A DNA stretch of 64,000 nucleotides from assembly GCA_012932295.1 (NCBI GenBank), contig JAAONU010000004.1:11966630-12030629 (forward strand). Direction: 5' to 3'. The notes under the pieces were generated by a model. It saw only the letters and a list, made by a program, of their open reading frames with translations. It had not been told where the DNA came from and did no database searches. The DNA comes from Cyclina sinensis (lineage: Eukaryota; Mollusca; Bivalvia; Venerida; Veneridae). The position numbers were made by a program, and so were the translations under genes. Shown in pieces: positions 1 through 11,620 of the stretch (position 1 is the first letter of the stretch; every line of letters starts with the position of its first letter).

Positions 1-1000
1 ACAGCCATCGGCACAAAAGTAGCCCCAACGTACGCCACGTTATTTCTTGGTTATTTAGAGAAGACACTTTACGAAGAAATGGCAACAATTCACGGAAATG
101 GTTTCTCAGAATACTTAAGAAAGAACTGGAAGCGGCTTTTAGATGACTTTTTTAATACTTCATAAAAGCATAAATACTGAAGCGTTCTTAAGGGAAATAA
201 ACACGTTGCACCCATGCATTCAATTTACTCTAAATGAGAGTGAATACATCATGCCATTTCTAGACATCCTTGTAAAGAAGAACGGAACTTGTATATCGAC
301 AGACCTTTACAGTAAACCTACCGATACGCACAACTACCTTAACTTTAATTCATGCCGTCCGAAACATATTAAAATTAACATTTCCTTCAACCTGTCGTCA
401 AGAAAGCAAAGATGTCCTTCAAGAAAAGCGACTCTAAGAACTTAAAACTCAACTGCGAGAACAGCACTACCCAGACGCAGTTATCGAATACGGTATATGA
501 AAAGCAAAATTAAAAGGCCCCATACAACTTAAGGAAATTACGGCAACCGAAAATAAATACAACGTTATCCCCTGCGTAACTACATTTAATCCAAGAAATG
601 CAAATATTTCCCCAGCGATCCGCACGTGTGTACACTTTTTAAAGAACAGTATTTTAGTAAAAAATCGATTTATAAATAGTAAAAGACAGTGCAAAAATCT
701 TAAACGTATTTTAACATCTTCAAGGTTTGATATGGAAGAAAGTAATGCCATACCGACAATCTCTAAGTGTAATAGAAGCAGATCTAAAACCTGTCCTGCT
801 TTAGTTGAAGGAACGAAATACAATTTTGTAACGAAAAATTATTCAATGTCAAACAAAGCATGAACTGCATTTCAAAAAAACGTTATTTATTCACTTATCT
901 GTGACAGTGGTAAGCAGTTATTGACAGTGACGTTTTCAGAGAAGAGACAGAAATGCAGTTAATCAGATTGTTAAATCCGCCGCTTAATAGTGTCACATAG
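1..1000 (+). pseudogene. Penelope-like retroelement, 3' part of reverse transcriptase plus GIY-YIG-like tail, decayed
   Basis: Frame 1 (from base 1) reads an RT segment of Penelope type: a GTKVAPTYATLFLGYLE stretch followed by LLDDFF at about 130-150, where the family normally has YxDD. The frame then breaks, and from 143 a second frame continues with INTLHPCIQFTLNE, MPFLDILV and KPTDTHNYLNF, the thumb-side motifs of Penelope-like elements. From about 540 a further frame resembles the linker (VIPCVTTFNPRNANI) and at about 870-930 the start of the GIY-YIG endonuclease (NVIYSLICDSG). At least two frameshifts and several stops make it dead. The 5' end lies outside the window. The family call rests on motif order; exact clade is not determined. 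Confidence 0.8.
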
Positions 1001-1811
<811 letters not shown>

Positions 1812-1890
1812 TTTAAACAATCATATTTCGGATTGTCTTCGCAAATTGCAATTCTGAGGACTTGTTTAGTGCCACACGATACCCATGTTT

Positions 1891-1899
1891 GAATAACAG
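1891..1899. repeat. Target site duplication, left copy (gaataacag)
   Basis: The 9-mer gaataacag directly precedes the left terminal inverted repeat and recurs at 4256-4264 directly after the right one. Confidence 0.9.
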
Positions 1900-4255
1900 A
1901 AGTATGTGAAGTTGGCTTGTACATTGTACATCGTAGTTCAGCTTGTAATTCGCCAATTACAAGCTAGTAGTTTGGTATTCAACTTGTAGTTCGGACCAAA
2001 TACATCAGCATACGTTATATTTGAATTACAAGCTAGTAGTTGGATATTCAGCTTGTAGTTCGGACCAAATACACCAGCATCCGTTATATTTGAATTACAA
2101 GTTAGTAGATGGCTATTCAGCTTGTAGTTCAAATATATTGTATGCTGATGTATTTGGTCCGAACTACAAGTTGAATACCCAACTACTAGCTTGTAATTCA
2201 AATATAACGTATGCTGATGTATTTGGTCCGAACTACAAGTTGAATACCCAACTACAAGCTTGTAATTCAAATAAAACGTATGCTGGTGTATCTGGGTTGA
2301 ACTACAAGCTGAATACTCATCTACTAGCTTGTAATTCAAATATAACGCATTCTGGTGTATCTGGGCTGAACTACAAGCTGAATACCCATCTACTAGCTTG
2401 TAATTCAAATATAACGTATGCTGATGTATTTGGTTCGAACTACAAGCTGAATACCCATCTACTAGCTTGTAATTCAAATATAACGCATGCTGGTGTATCT
2501 GGGCTGAACTACAAGCTGAATACCCAACTACTAGCTTGTATTTCAAATATAACGTATGCTGATGTATTTGGTCCGAACTACAAGCTGAATACCCAACTAC
2601 TAGCTTGTAATTCAAATATAACTTATGCTGGTGTATCTGGATTGAACTACAAGCTGAATACCCACATACTAGCTTGAAATTCAAATAAAACGCATGCTGG
2701 TGTATCTGGGCTGAACTACAAGCTGAATACCCAACTACTAGCATGTAATTTAAATATAATGTATGCTGATGTATTTGGTCCGAACTACAAGCTGAATACC
2801 CAACTACTAGCTTGTAATTCAAATATAACGTATGCTGGTGTATCTGGGTTGAACTACAAGCTGAATACCCATCTACTAGCTTGTAATTCAAATATAAGGT
2901 ATGCTGGTGTATTTGGTCCGAACTACAAGCTGAATACCAATCTACTAGCTTGTAATTCAAAAATAACTTATGCTGGTGTATCTGGATTGAACTACAAGCT
3001 GAATACCCATCTACTAGCTTGTAATTCAAATATAACGTATGCTGGTGTATCTGGGCTGAACTACAAGCTGAATACCCAACTACTAGCTTGTAATTCAAAT
3101 ATAACGTCTGCTGGTGTATCTGGGTTGAACTACAAGCTGAATACCCAACTACTAGCTTGTAATTCAAATATAACGTATGCTGATGTATTTGGTCCGAACT
3201 ACAAGCTGAATACCCAACTACTAGCTTGTAATTCAAATATAACGTATGCTGGTGTATCTGGGTTGAACTACAAGCTGAATACCCATATACTAGCTTGTAA
3301 TTAAAATATAATGCATGCTGGTGTATTTGGTCCGAACTACAAGCTGAATACCCAACTACTAGCTTGTAATTCAACTATAACGTATGCTGGTGTATCTGGG
3401 TTGAACTACAAGCTGAATACCCATCTACTAGCTTGTAATTCAAATATAACGCATGCTGGTGTATCTGGGTTGAACAACAAGCTGAATACCCATCTACTAG
3501 CTTGTAATTCAAATATAATGCATGCTGGTGTATTTGGTCCGAACTACAAGCTGAATACCCAACTACTAGCTTGTAATTCAACTATAACGTATGCTGATGT
3601 ATTTGGTTCGAACTACAAGCTGAATACCCATCTACTAGCTTGTAATTCAAATATAACGTATGCTGATGTATCTGGGCTGAACTACAAGCTGAATACCCAA
3701 CTACTAGCTTGTAATTCAAATATAACGTATGCTGTTGTATCTGGGTTGAACTACAAGCTGAATACCCATCTACTAGCTTGTATTTCAAATATAACGCATG
3801 CTGGTGTATCTGGGCTGAACTACAAGCTGAATACCCAACTACTAGCTTGTAATTCAACTATAACGTATGCTGATGTATTTGGTTCGAACTACAAGCTGAA
3901 TACCCATCTACTAGCTTGTAATTCAAATATAACGCATGCTGGTGTTTCTGGGCTGAACTACAAGCTGAATACCCAACTACTTGCTTGTAATTCAAATATA
4001 ACGTATGCTGGTGTATCTGGGTTGAACTACGAGCTGAATACCCATCTACTAGCTTGTAATTCAAATATAACGCATGCTGGTGTATCTTGGCTGAACTACA
4101 AGCTGAATACCCAACTACTAGCTTGTAATTCAAATATAACGTCTGCTGGTGTATCTGGGTCTGAACTACAAGCTGAATACCCAACTACTAGCTTGTAATT
4201 GGCGAATTACAAGCTGAACTACGATGTACAATGTACAAGCCAACTTCACATACTT
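1900..4255. mobile_element. Foldback-type DNA transposon with tandem-repeat interior
   Basis: The element has near-perfect 65-bp terminal inverted repeats at 1900-1964 and 4191-4255, beginning aagtatgtgaagttggc and ending in the exact complement. It is bracketed by the 9-bp duplication gaataacag. Each terminal repeat ends internally in a hairpin (gcttgtaatt, 4-base loop, aattacaagc). Everything between is tandem copies of one 69-bp unit: about three units in reverse orientation (1965 to about 2130), then about thirty in forward orientation. The element is therefore an asymmetric foldback. There is no transposase, so it is non-autonomous. A 9-bp duplication with long inverted ends made of tandem repeats recalls Drosophila Foldback elements and Mutator-like elements; that assignment is inference. 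Confidence 0.93.
1965..4190. repeat. 69-bp tandem repeat array, about 33 units, orientation switch near 2130
   Basis: The unit is anchored on gaactacaagctgaatac followed by ctactagcttgtaattc. The 69-bp period was checked between 3196 and 3265. Each unit carries its own short inverted repeat (tacaagct ... agcttgta). Two main variants occur in mixed order: one with gatgtatttggtccg, one with ggtgtatctgggttg. Because 69 is divisible by three, both strands stay open over hundreds of codons, giving repeating 23-residue peptides. No gene is implied. A one-base insertion near 4160 breaks the register at the right end. Confidence 0.95.
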
Positions 4256-4264
4256 GAATAACAG
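4256..4264. repeat. Target site duplication, right copy (gaataacag)
   Basis: Exact match to 1891-1899, directly abutting the right end of the foldback element. Confidence 0.9.
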
Positions 4265-4678
4265 TACAATAAAAACAAAATGTATTCATTCACAAATGTT
4301 CACAATATGAAGGTAAATGAATTAACATTATTTGATGTTATTTTAACACAATGTAAGATATATGTTCCATTTCTTTGTTACTACCATAAATAATGAAATA
4401 TTGTCGTAGAATCAGAGCCTAAAATAGTCATTTCTGTATACCAACAAAAAATAAGGCATTGCAACCGATAGCACCAGATGTGTACAGTACTGTAAATATT
4501 TCAACAGTATTTAAGTATTTATTGCGGGCAATGGTCATTCCCGAACAACATCCATTAACGTCGTTCAGATCATTTTTTTAAATATACATATATATAAATA
4601 TATATATGGTGGAGAAGTGAATGTTATTGAAAGAAACTTTTTTAACATGAAAATATTTTGCATTCTTTATGTAATTGA
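4265..4678. other. AT-rich spacer upstream of the death-domain gene
   Basis: Nothing coding is visible. A TA-rich patch lies at about 4580-4606. Promoter elements of the downstream gene could lie here, but no clear TATA box or initiator can be pinned. Confidence 0.5.
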
Positions 4679-7600
4679 ATGACTATTTTAGATGAAGACA
4701 ATAGTACCAGTAAAACGGCCAAAAATACTGACAGAAGTTACTTAAAAGAAAATAAAAACGACATCGAAGACGAAAACAAGGTAGCGGGGAAAACAACATC
4801 TGAATTTCCGAAGCCTTTACTCATCAAAGAACAACCAGTATTGGACCGTAAAGTAATCAAGCAAAAGATCAACGTTCTAAAATCGCCCGAAAAAACAACC
4901 GATGGAGAACACAACAATGAAGAAATTGTTTCTTCTTCCAGGGGAATCAGTGCACAAAACGGTATAAATGATTTGTTGTTATTGTTGTTGCTGTTGTTGT
5001 TTTAAAAATGGTGCTGATATAGAATGCTTTAAAGACGGGTAAAAAAGATTTTTTATGAATAAAAGCATATTTCGAAACCTGATATACATTTTAGTTCGAT
5101 GATCTGGCTACTTTTCAAATGTGATATGGTTTCGTTTGTAAAACTGATGTCATTCTTAACTGATGTAAGCATGCTTTTATATGCATCGTTCATGTAGATA
5201 GATAGATATTCTTTATTTCCTCCATCAGGAGAGCACATAATTTATGCATGACAAAATAATAAAACAAAAGAGCATATATATTACAACAGGTTAACTATAG
5301 AGAAAGAGTCTATATACACATATACATATACACATTTATACAATGGAAACAATATTAAATTCCCAAGGATAAACGCATATGTCAATAATACACAATTTGC
5401 AAGTATTAACGCAAGCGTACACACACACACATGCACATTATAATAATTAGACGCTTTTGCATATACGAACAACAAAAGCATAGTATAACAGATGAACTGC
5501 AAAGAAAATAAGTTAAATCTCGTTAGTTCGGAGTCGTTGGGACCAATCCAAACAATTCGACATAACCGAAACTCGAGATAAACATTTTATAATAAAACAA
5601 AGTGAAACTGGAAATAAAGAATTTGAACAGAAAAATAGGTTTGAAATAGGCGAAAATTCGACTTATACGAATTCGAGGTAACGAGAATGAAATGTAGTTT
5701 ATTACATAATTTATGTGTCCTTTAAAATACATGTATGTCATATTCAACTCATTTATATTGAAAGTGAATTGTATATCTATAACAATAATATACGAATTTT
5801 AAATAGAGGAAAATTAAGGACAGCTGATTTACAGAAGAATGCGGAATTCTGATATTGCAATTTTAAAACCGTTTTAAGATAGTTATAGAATATTAGGGTT
5901 CAGTTATTCGATTTCCAGATGTCAATATCTTGTCGAAACCAAATGCAAGAAGGGACGAGGAAAACGAATGTACGAATGAGGATTTTTTTATCTGGGTACA
6001 AAGATCATGAGATCTTTGCACATGTAATGCAGAGACCTATATGTTAACTTAACAATTTTTATTCTGTCTTTTTCATTTATATTAAAGGTAATGTAACCTG
6101 ATATCATTTGTACGATTTGATCCCTCGATTCAAGCTCACAAAATGTAACATATTTTTCGTTCCCAAGTATGTGATGAATATTACACCACAGACTGTGTCG
6201 ATAAGAGCTGTTCGGAATGCAAAACATAGTAAGATGTTCGATGATGGAAGTCGGTCAGCATTTTACACTTAGGACAAATTGTATTAAATTTTCTGGCAAA
6301 GTACCGTCCTACCGCCATCATGACCGTTCTACAGCAGGTTTCAAATACCGGTGTTTAACTGTCTTGACATCTTATGAAATATTATAAATCATGAAGTAAA
6401 AAGAAATGAAGACAACGGTCTTACTCTGTACCAAAGTCTCCTGACCACCTGTTTTTTTTAAATCACATTTCGGTTACGAATGACTTTCAAACTAGTTACT
6501 AATTTCATGGTTGTAATGCCAGCCTTTTTTTCGCGATAACTGTCATGTTCATTTAAAAAAATAATAATTATATTACATATTTTACGATATCAAGAGAAGA
6601 TTATACAAGTTATGACACGGTCCGATGTGGTTTTCGAAAATCACATGTACAATTAAAAATACATAAATATCAGTAAATTTCGGGGAAAATTGGCAACTCA
6701 TGTCACATTGCCATAGAAATAGAAACTAAAACAAACAAACAAAAATTGTTAAAATCTCTAGATGGCAAGAAGTTATGTTATTGTCTAATAGAGCAAATGT
6801 TCAATATAAGCCCCTATATTCCTCATGTTATTCAAATCAATTCTAAATCAATCAAGCAAAAAATAATGCATACATTAACTTGTGTTTATACTACAGTACA
6901 TGAAAAAACACCTTTAATTGTACGTTAATATGGCTTCGAAATCTTCGCACTTTAACGTGTCTGTCTTTCGACTACGAGATCATTTGAAATAAACATTACC
7001 GTAATGATCCTTCTTTGTAAAGTATTTTTTTTCAATAAACATGACCAGTTGCTTCAAGTTTCCGTTCGAAAAGGGAAATCGGTCACTGGGGCTTTCGACG
7101 AATACTACGTTCTGAATAAAACAATCAAAGGAAATGCGAAAGGTGACCTGCAGGTAGTGATACACAGTACCTGTCTTTGTTGCATGAAAATGCTCCATCA
7201 CACAAATCTGCAACTGAACAGAATTTTTGAAGAAGGTTAACATACCCCTCGCGCCTTATTTGCCAAATCTACCTCGATGTGACATTTTCCAGAAACATTT
7301 ATTTTGAAGGAAGTGTAGCTCTCGACAACCATATTGGTTAGCTGTTTACAAGTGTTTGCAGGGAAAATTTATATCAGACAACGAAGATGCTTTAGAATTT
7401 GAACAAACGCTCGAAACTTTGTATAGTTAACAAACGGAAACATTATGAAAGCAGGAAAAAACAGTATTCAATAAATTTAACAGATTTTCAGGACCTGATA
7501 ACATTATTTCTGAAAACAACTATGTGTTCTCGCCTGTGAAAAAGACATATATGAAGTTAACGTTTTTGTCTAGTAAACTAACATAACATAAGGTACATAC

Positions 7601-10126
7601 GAAGAAGCATCATTTACTTTCAAATCATTGATTTCTCATATGCATCTCAGCAACCGAAATTCGCGAGACGTACGTATTTGAATTTTACTATTTTTTCAAA
7701 TTTTCAGATCCAGTGCAGGATTACACTTTATATGACTGGACCAAAATATTTTTATATCTAGCTTCGGAAGTAATAGGAGCAAGAGAATACACTTTCTTTT
7801 TTACATATTTGTTAAGTAAGTATAAATAAGTTGGTTCAGTTCTACATTATACCAGTGAAATGTTCTACATTGGCTCCAGTTTAAGTTCGGATGCTGAACA
7901 TTATATAAAGACAAAAAAAAAAGATTATGTACGTCCTTCATTCATTGAACTACAACTACACGGGTATTATCATTTGGGACTTTATTTATGGGTAAAAGTT
8001 CCTTCTAAATTCTTTCAGCTTTCATTTAAAATTTGCTGATAAATGCACAGCTTTACACATTAGATATTATTGAAATATATTAGACTGGATTTGTATGTTT
8101 TATCTATTAGGAACTATTCGTAAATAACAATGTTAATGGAAATAGCTATTTCTACATTTGTATAAAGATTTAAAGGTATCAAAAATGCTCGAGAACAAGT
8201 TTTCATGATGAGGCTTGGTTGATATCTGTTTCACTGATTAATATTTGTTTATTTATTTATTTATTTATTCATTCATTCATTTTTTTTATTTACGTCCTGA
8301 CCGATCTCCGATTAATTTCCTGTATTTAAATATTACCTTTATTTTTTTTTAGATGACGTTGGTTGTGAAAACCCTTCACATGTTATATCAAGGTTTGAAA
8401 AACAATATGGAAACGATGTGCGTCTTTTAGTGTTACGATTATTACAGGACTGGAAAGAAAGAGTAGGTTCGGCAGTTGATCCAAAATACATTGAAAGTGC
8501 TTTTAAACTACTGAATCACAACAGTCAGTTGGAAGACTTTAGAAAATACATGAGGTAAGGTTTGCTTTAAATGTAAACAATATTTTGAAACAACTTCAAA
8601 TTGTTATCTACTTTAGATTTAAGAAAGTGAAACTTTTACAAAAATATATATCCCTATCTCAACCAACTGGAATAATTTTCTGAAAGATTTGTCAAATAAG
8701 TCTTCAAAAATGGAAGAAACAGAAAATAAACACTGTGTTATCTAATATGCAAAAGACCACTCTGACAACATTTATAATAAGGCCTGTACGTTTTAGTAAG
8801 TAATATATATTTTTTATCTGAGTTGGTCGTTGAAATAGCATATGTCAACATTTCTTCAGGAATCCGCCATTACGCAACAGATCTCGGATATGGCAGACAC
8901 CTATATCTTGTCCAGACCTGAGGCAGTTACAATTTGGGGAAAGACACAATGCCGTGTCATTTTTTCCTAATTTGTCAAATAATCCTCCGCTTACTGTAAC
9001 ATCAAATAATGACCTTGACACTTCTGAAGACACCGTTGTTCAATTTGAGGTAAGACAAAGTCGGCAAAGACTCATAAAAGTTCCCATGGAAAAAACTGAT
9101 ACAAAATCTGGCCCTGAAGAATGTGATATAAATGGTTTAAAATGCTACTCTGAAAAGACACAGCACGCCCATAGGAAGGAAAGAAGCTGTGCAAACTTTT
9201 TTAACAATGAGGAGTGTGAAACTGCATCGGCGGAGGCAACACTTGACGATGTGTCACCTCTTGACTGTGGTTTATTACCGTCGTCGTCTGAAGTAACATA
9301 TGCAAGAAAATTGCAAAACACTTCTCTCAGTCTTCAAGAAGAAACTGAAACGCTTACAAAATCTGTTCTTACTGGAAAAAATGCGATAATCTATCTGGTG
9401 AACGAAACTGAACCTAAGGACTCACAGGGGGCTGTTCATCACAGTGATGATAGTGATCCGATGTGGTCAACAAGGGACAAAGAACCGTGTGAATCAATGA
9501 GGACTGAGATGTGCGAATCAATGAATGGAAATGATCTTAATGAAACAATACTTGCCAAAAAGCCAAAAGAAATACTTTTGGTAAATGAGCCCACTATAAT
9601 GTCATATCCGACTAAAGAATCAAATTCAAGTGAACAAAATAAAAAACGGCCCATTCACAACTCTGTAAGACGTAAAACTAAACTTAAAAAAGTTAACAGA
9701 TCCGGAATTACTAAAACAAAAGCAAGGAAGGGTACATGTATTCGGGACAAAAAATTCTTTAAAGTGCATCTTTTTGAGCTTATAAAAAGTAATTTAGCAA
9801 ACAAAATACGAGTAGAAAAGGGATATTATATCATTTTTATTGATTGTTTGATCGATTGTTTGACAGAACGACCAAAGAAAAAAGAAGTTCAGTCTCTTAA
9901 GATGCAGTCATACGTTCAGGCAGAACATTTCAAAACACGTGATGGTGAAATGTTACATGTCATCAGTTCTGATGAATTTCGACTTCTAGTTCGAGAAAAA
10001 GAATGGACGTCGTTAAAAACCTATGTAGAGAATGTAAGAAATGATATAGTAAAAAACAGTCAAAGTAATAAAACCAGTGATATTCTATTTTTAAGTTTCA
10101 AGGGCAATCCATTAGTCCCAGTATGA
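4679..10126 (+). CDS. Death-domain-like protein, five-exon gene
   Basis: Exons: 4679-4961, 7059-7235, 7708-7815, 8353-8554 and 8860-10126. All introns are GT-AG, the codon phase agrees at each of the four junctions, and the summed length (2037 bases) is a multiple of three, giving about 678 residues. Exon 1 is charged and Ser/Thr-rich. Exons 3-4 (about residues 155-257) read as a death domain: a DWTKIFLYLASEVIG helix, then RLLVLRLLQDWKERVG and a closing AFKLLNHNSQLEDF helix. Exon 5 holds a long acidic Ser/Thr-rich linker, a basic patch near 9660-9730 and a conserved-looking C-terminal block ending LSFKGNPLVPV. Death domains mediate adaptor assembly in innate immunity and cell death; the partner here is unknown. 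The start is uncertain: an acceptor-like tattttag ends at 4691, so exon 1 could be internal with more sequence upstream. The donor after exon 2 (gttaac) is weak. Confidence 0.75.
4962..7058. other. Intron 1 of the death-domain gene, with repeat debris
   Basis: Contains a Leu-codon-like ttgttg run (4975-5000), a tagatagatagat stretch leading into ttctttatttcctcc at about 5196-5222 that looks like the 3' tail of a minus-strand LINE, and an interval at 5530-5690 with degenerate tcgagata / ttcgaggtaacgag motifs in opposite orientations that resembles a pogo/Tigger-type MITE remnant. No additional exon is recognised. Confidence 0.45.
7236..7707. other. Intron 2 of the death-domain gene
   Basis: Runs from the gttaac donor to the ttttcag acceptor. 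Nothing else is recognised. Confidence 0.55.
7816..8352. other. Intron 3 of the death-domain gene
   Basis: Runs from the gtaagt donor to the tttttttttag acceptor and includes a ttta/ttca tetranucleotide microsatellite at about 8244-8282. Confidence 0.65.
8555..8859. other. Intron 4 of the death-domain gene
   Basis: Runs from gtaagg to tttcttcag. Phase 2 is completed by one G to give an Arg codon at the junction. Confidence 0.65.
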
Positions 10127-11420
10127 AAATGTCAGCATTGATGTTTAAACAACAACTTTTTGACTAGGTATAGGAATATCTACCAACAGAAATCGTGTAA
10201 ATGTTATTTCGGCATTGTCTTACATCATCATTCCTAAAAAGGTAAAAAAATGAGATTAGACAGGTACGCCGAAAAAAACTCTTGTTTATGAAACTACAAA
10301 GCCAAAAGTTCTGACACATTAAATTTGGCATCGTAAAGCGGACTTTTACTAATTTGTTTTGTTGAGTCATTTCCTTTATTGTTATCTATTTCATGTTGCA
10401 TGTTTGCATAATAGTTAAACCTGTATCATTATATCTCTTTAGAAAATGAAATTAAAAAGGTCGATTTTTGCTTAATATATTTGTTTGCAAACGGAACTAT
10501 TGTCATCACAGCATAAACATCATTTTTTATGAATGTTTTCGCTTTTTTATGTAAATGCTATAACTGGCTCACAAATTCGCATAACTGATTGTACAATGCG
10601 TAAGAAAAATTAGACATTTTCTACAAAATGACACAATGCAAAGCCTTCAGTAACCCCTACTACGAACTTCTACGGTGATTTCAGTTTAGTTATACCACTT
10701 TAAAGGAAGAGAAGTATACTGAAAGAAAACTGATATTCAGTGAGCTATTTATAGTACAAAAACTCATTTTAACACCTTGCAATGTCAAATGAGAGCGGTC
10801 TGTCTCTGCTGTACCTCTAGTTTTATTGTCTTGAAAGAAAATAACAAAAATAGGTATAGGAAAATATGTATTGGACGGTGGTTATATTAAGCAAAGTTTG
10901 ATGCCAACTTGGTATTAAAATGTGATCTAGCATAATCATGTTTATAAATGTATACCAAGCCAAAAAATAGTGAAATGTATCTTTTGTTCTTTAGTAATTT
11001 TTTGTGTGTGAGTGTGTGTGTGGTGGTGAAGTATGGGAGAGTTAATTAACACTTTTATTAACTAAACTTTAAAGCGCATGTAATACATGTGCAGTGATTT
11101 ACAGACCTGTCTTACTCTTTTAATACTACTATGTTGACATATATTTTATTATTATGTTTTTTTATAAGTTTTCCTGTTATATGCTGTGCAAGTCTCATAT
11201 AATTTTCAAAAGAATGGTCACATGCACTACATGTGTATGTTCTTCTTGACTGAATATAATACGTATGTTTTTAATAATAGTAAATTAATGTATGTGGATG
11301 AGACTCAGATAAACTACATATAAACTACATATATCTTAGTTGCAATGTCTGTCTTTCCACTGCGATATTTAATCCGATGTGAATGTTTCGTAGACCACTT
11401 AGTTCCTTGTTGGTTATTAT
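10127..11420. other. 3' flank of the death-domain gene and AT-rich spacer
   Basis: No clear AATAAA is seen close to the stop; an ATTAAA occurs at about 10450. A TG-rich patch lies at about 11003-11030. No other gene is seen. Confidence 0.5.
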
Positions 11421-11620
11421 TATCACCGTATCGGGTATTTTCGACGGTTTAACAATATTTTCCGACCTCATTCAACAGAAATGCAATAACTGGATAAAAT
11501 GCAACCAAAATCTAAACATATAACTTCTTATCTTTTTGAAGGATCGCTTCCAAAATGCTGACCTAATTCCTACATGTCAACAATGCAAATCAAAATGGCC
11601 GATACTTACAGAGCTAGCAT

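Noticed and set aside
1938..4198. Long open frames on both strands with 23-residue repeat peptides
   Set aside because: They follow from a 69-bp period without stops inside a foldback transposon; both strands are equally open and there is no promoter or splice context.
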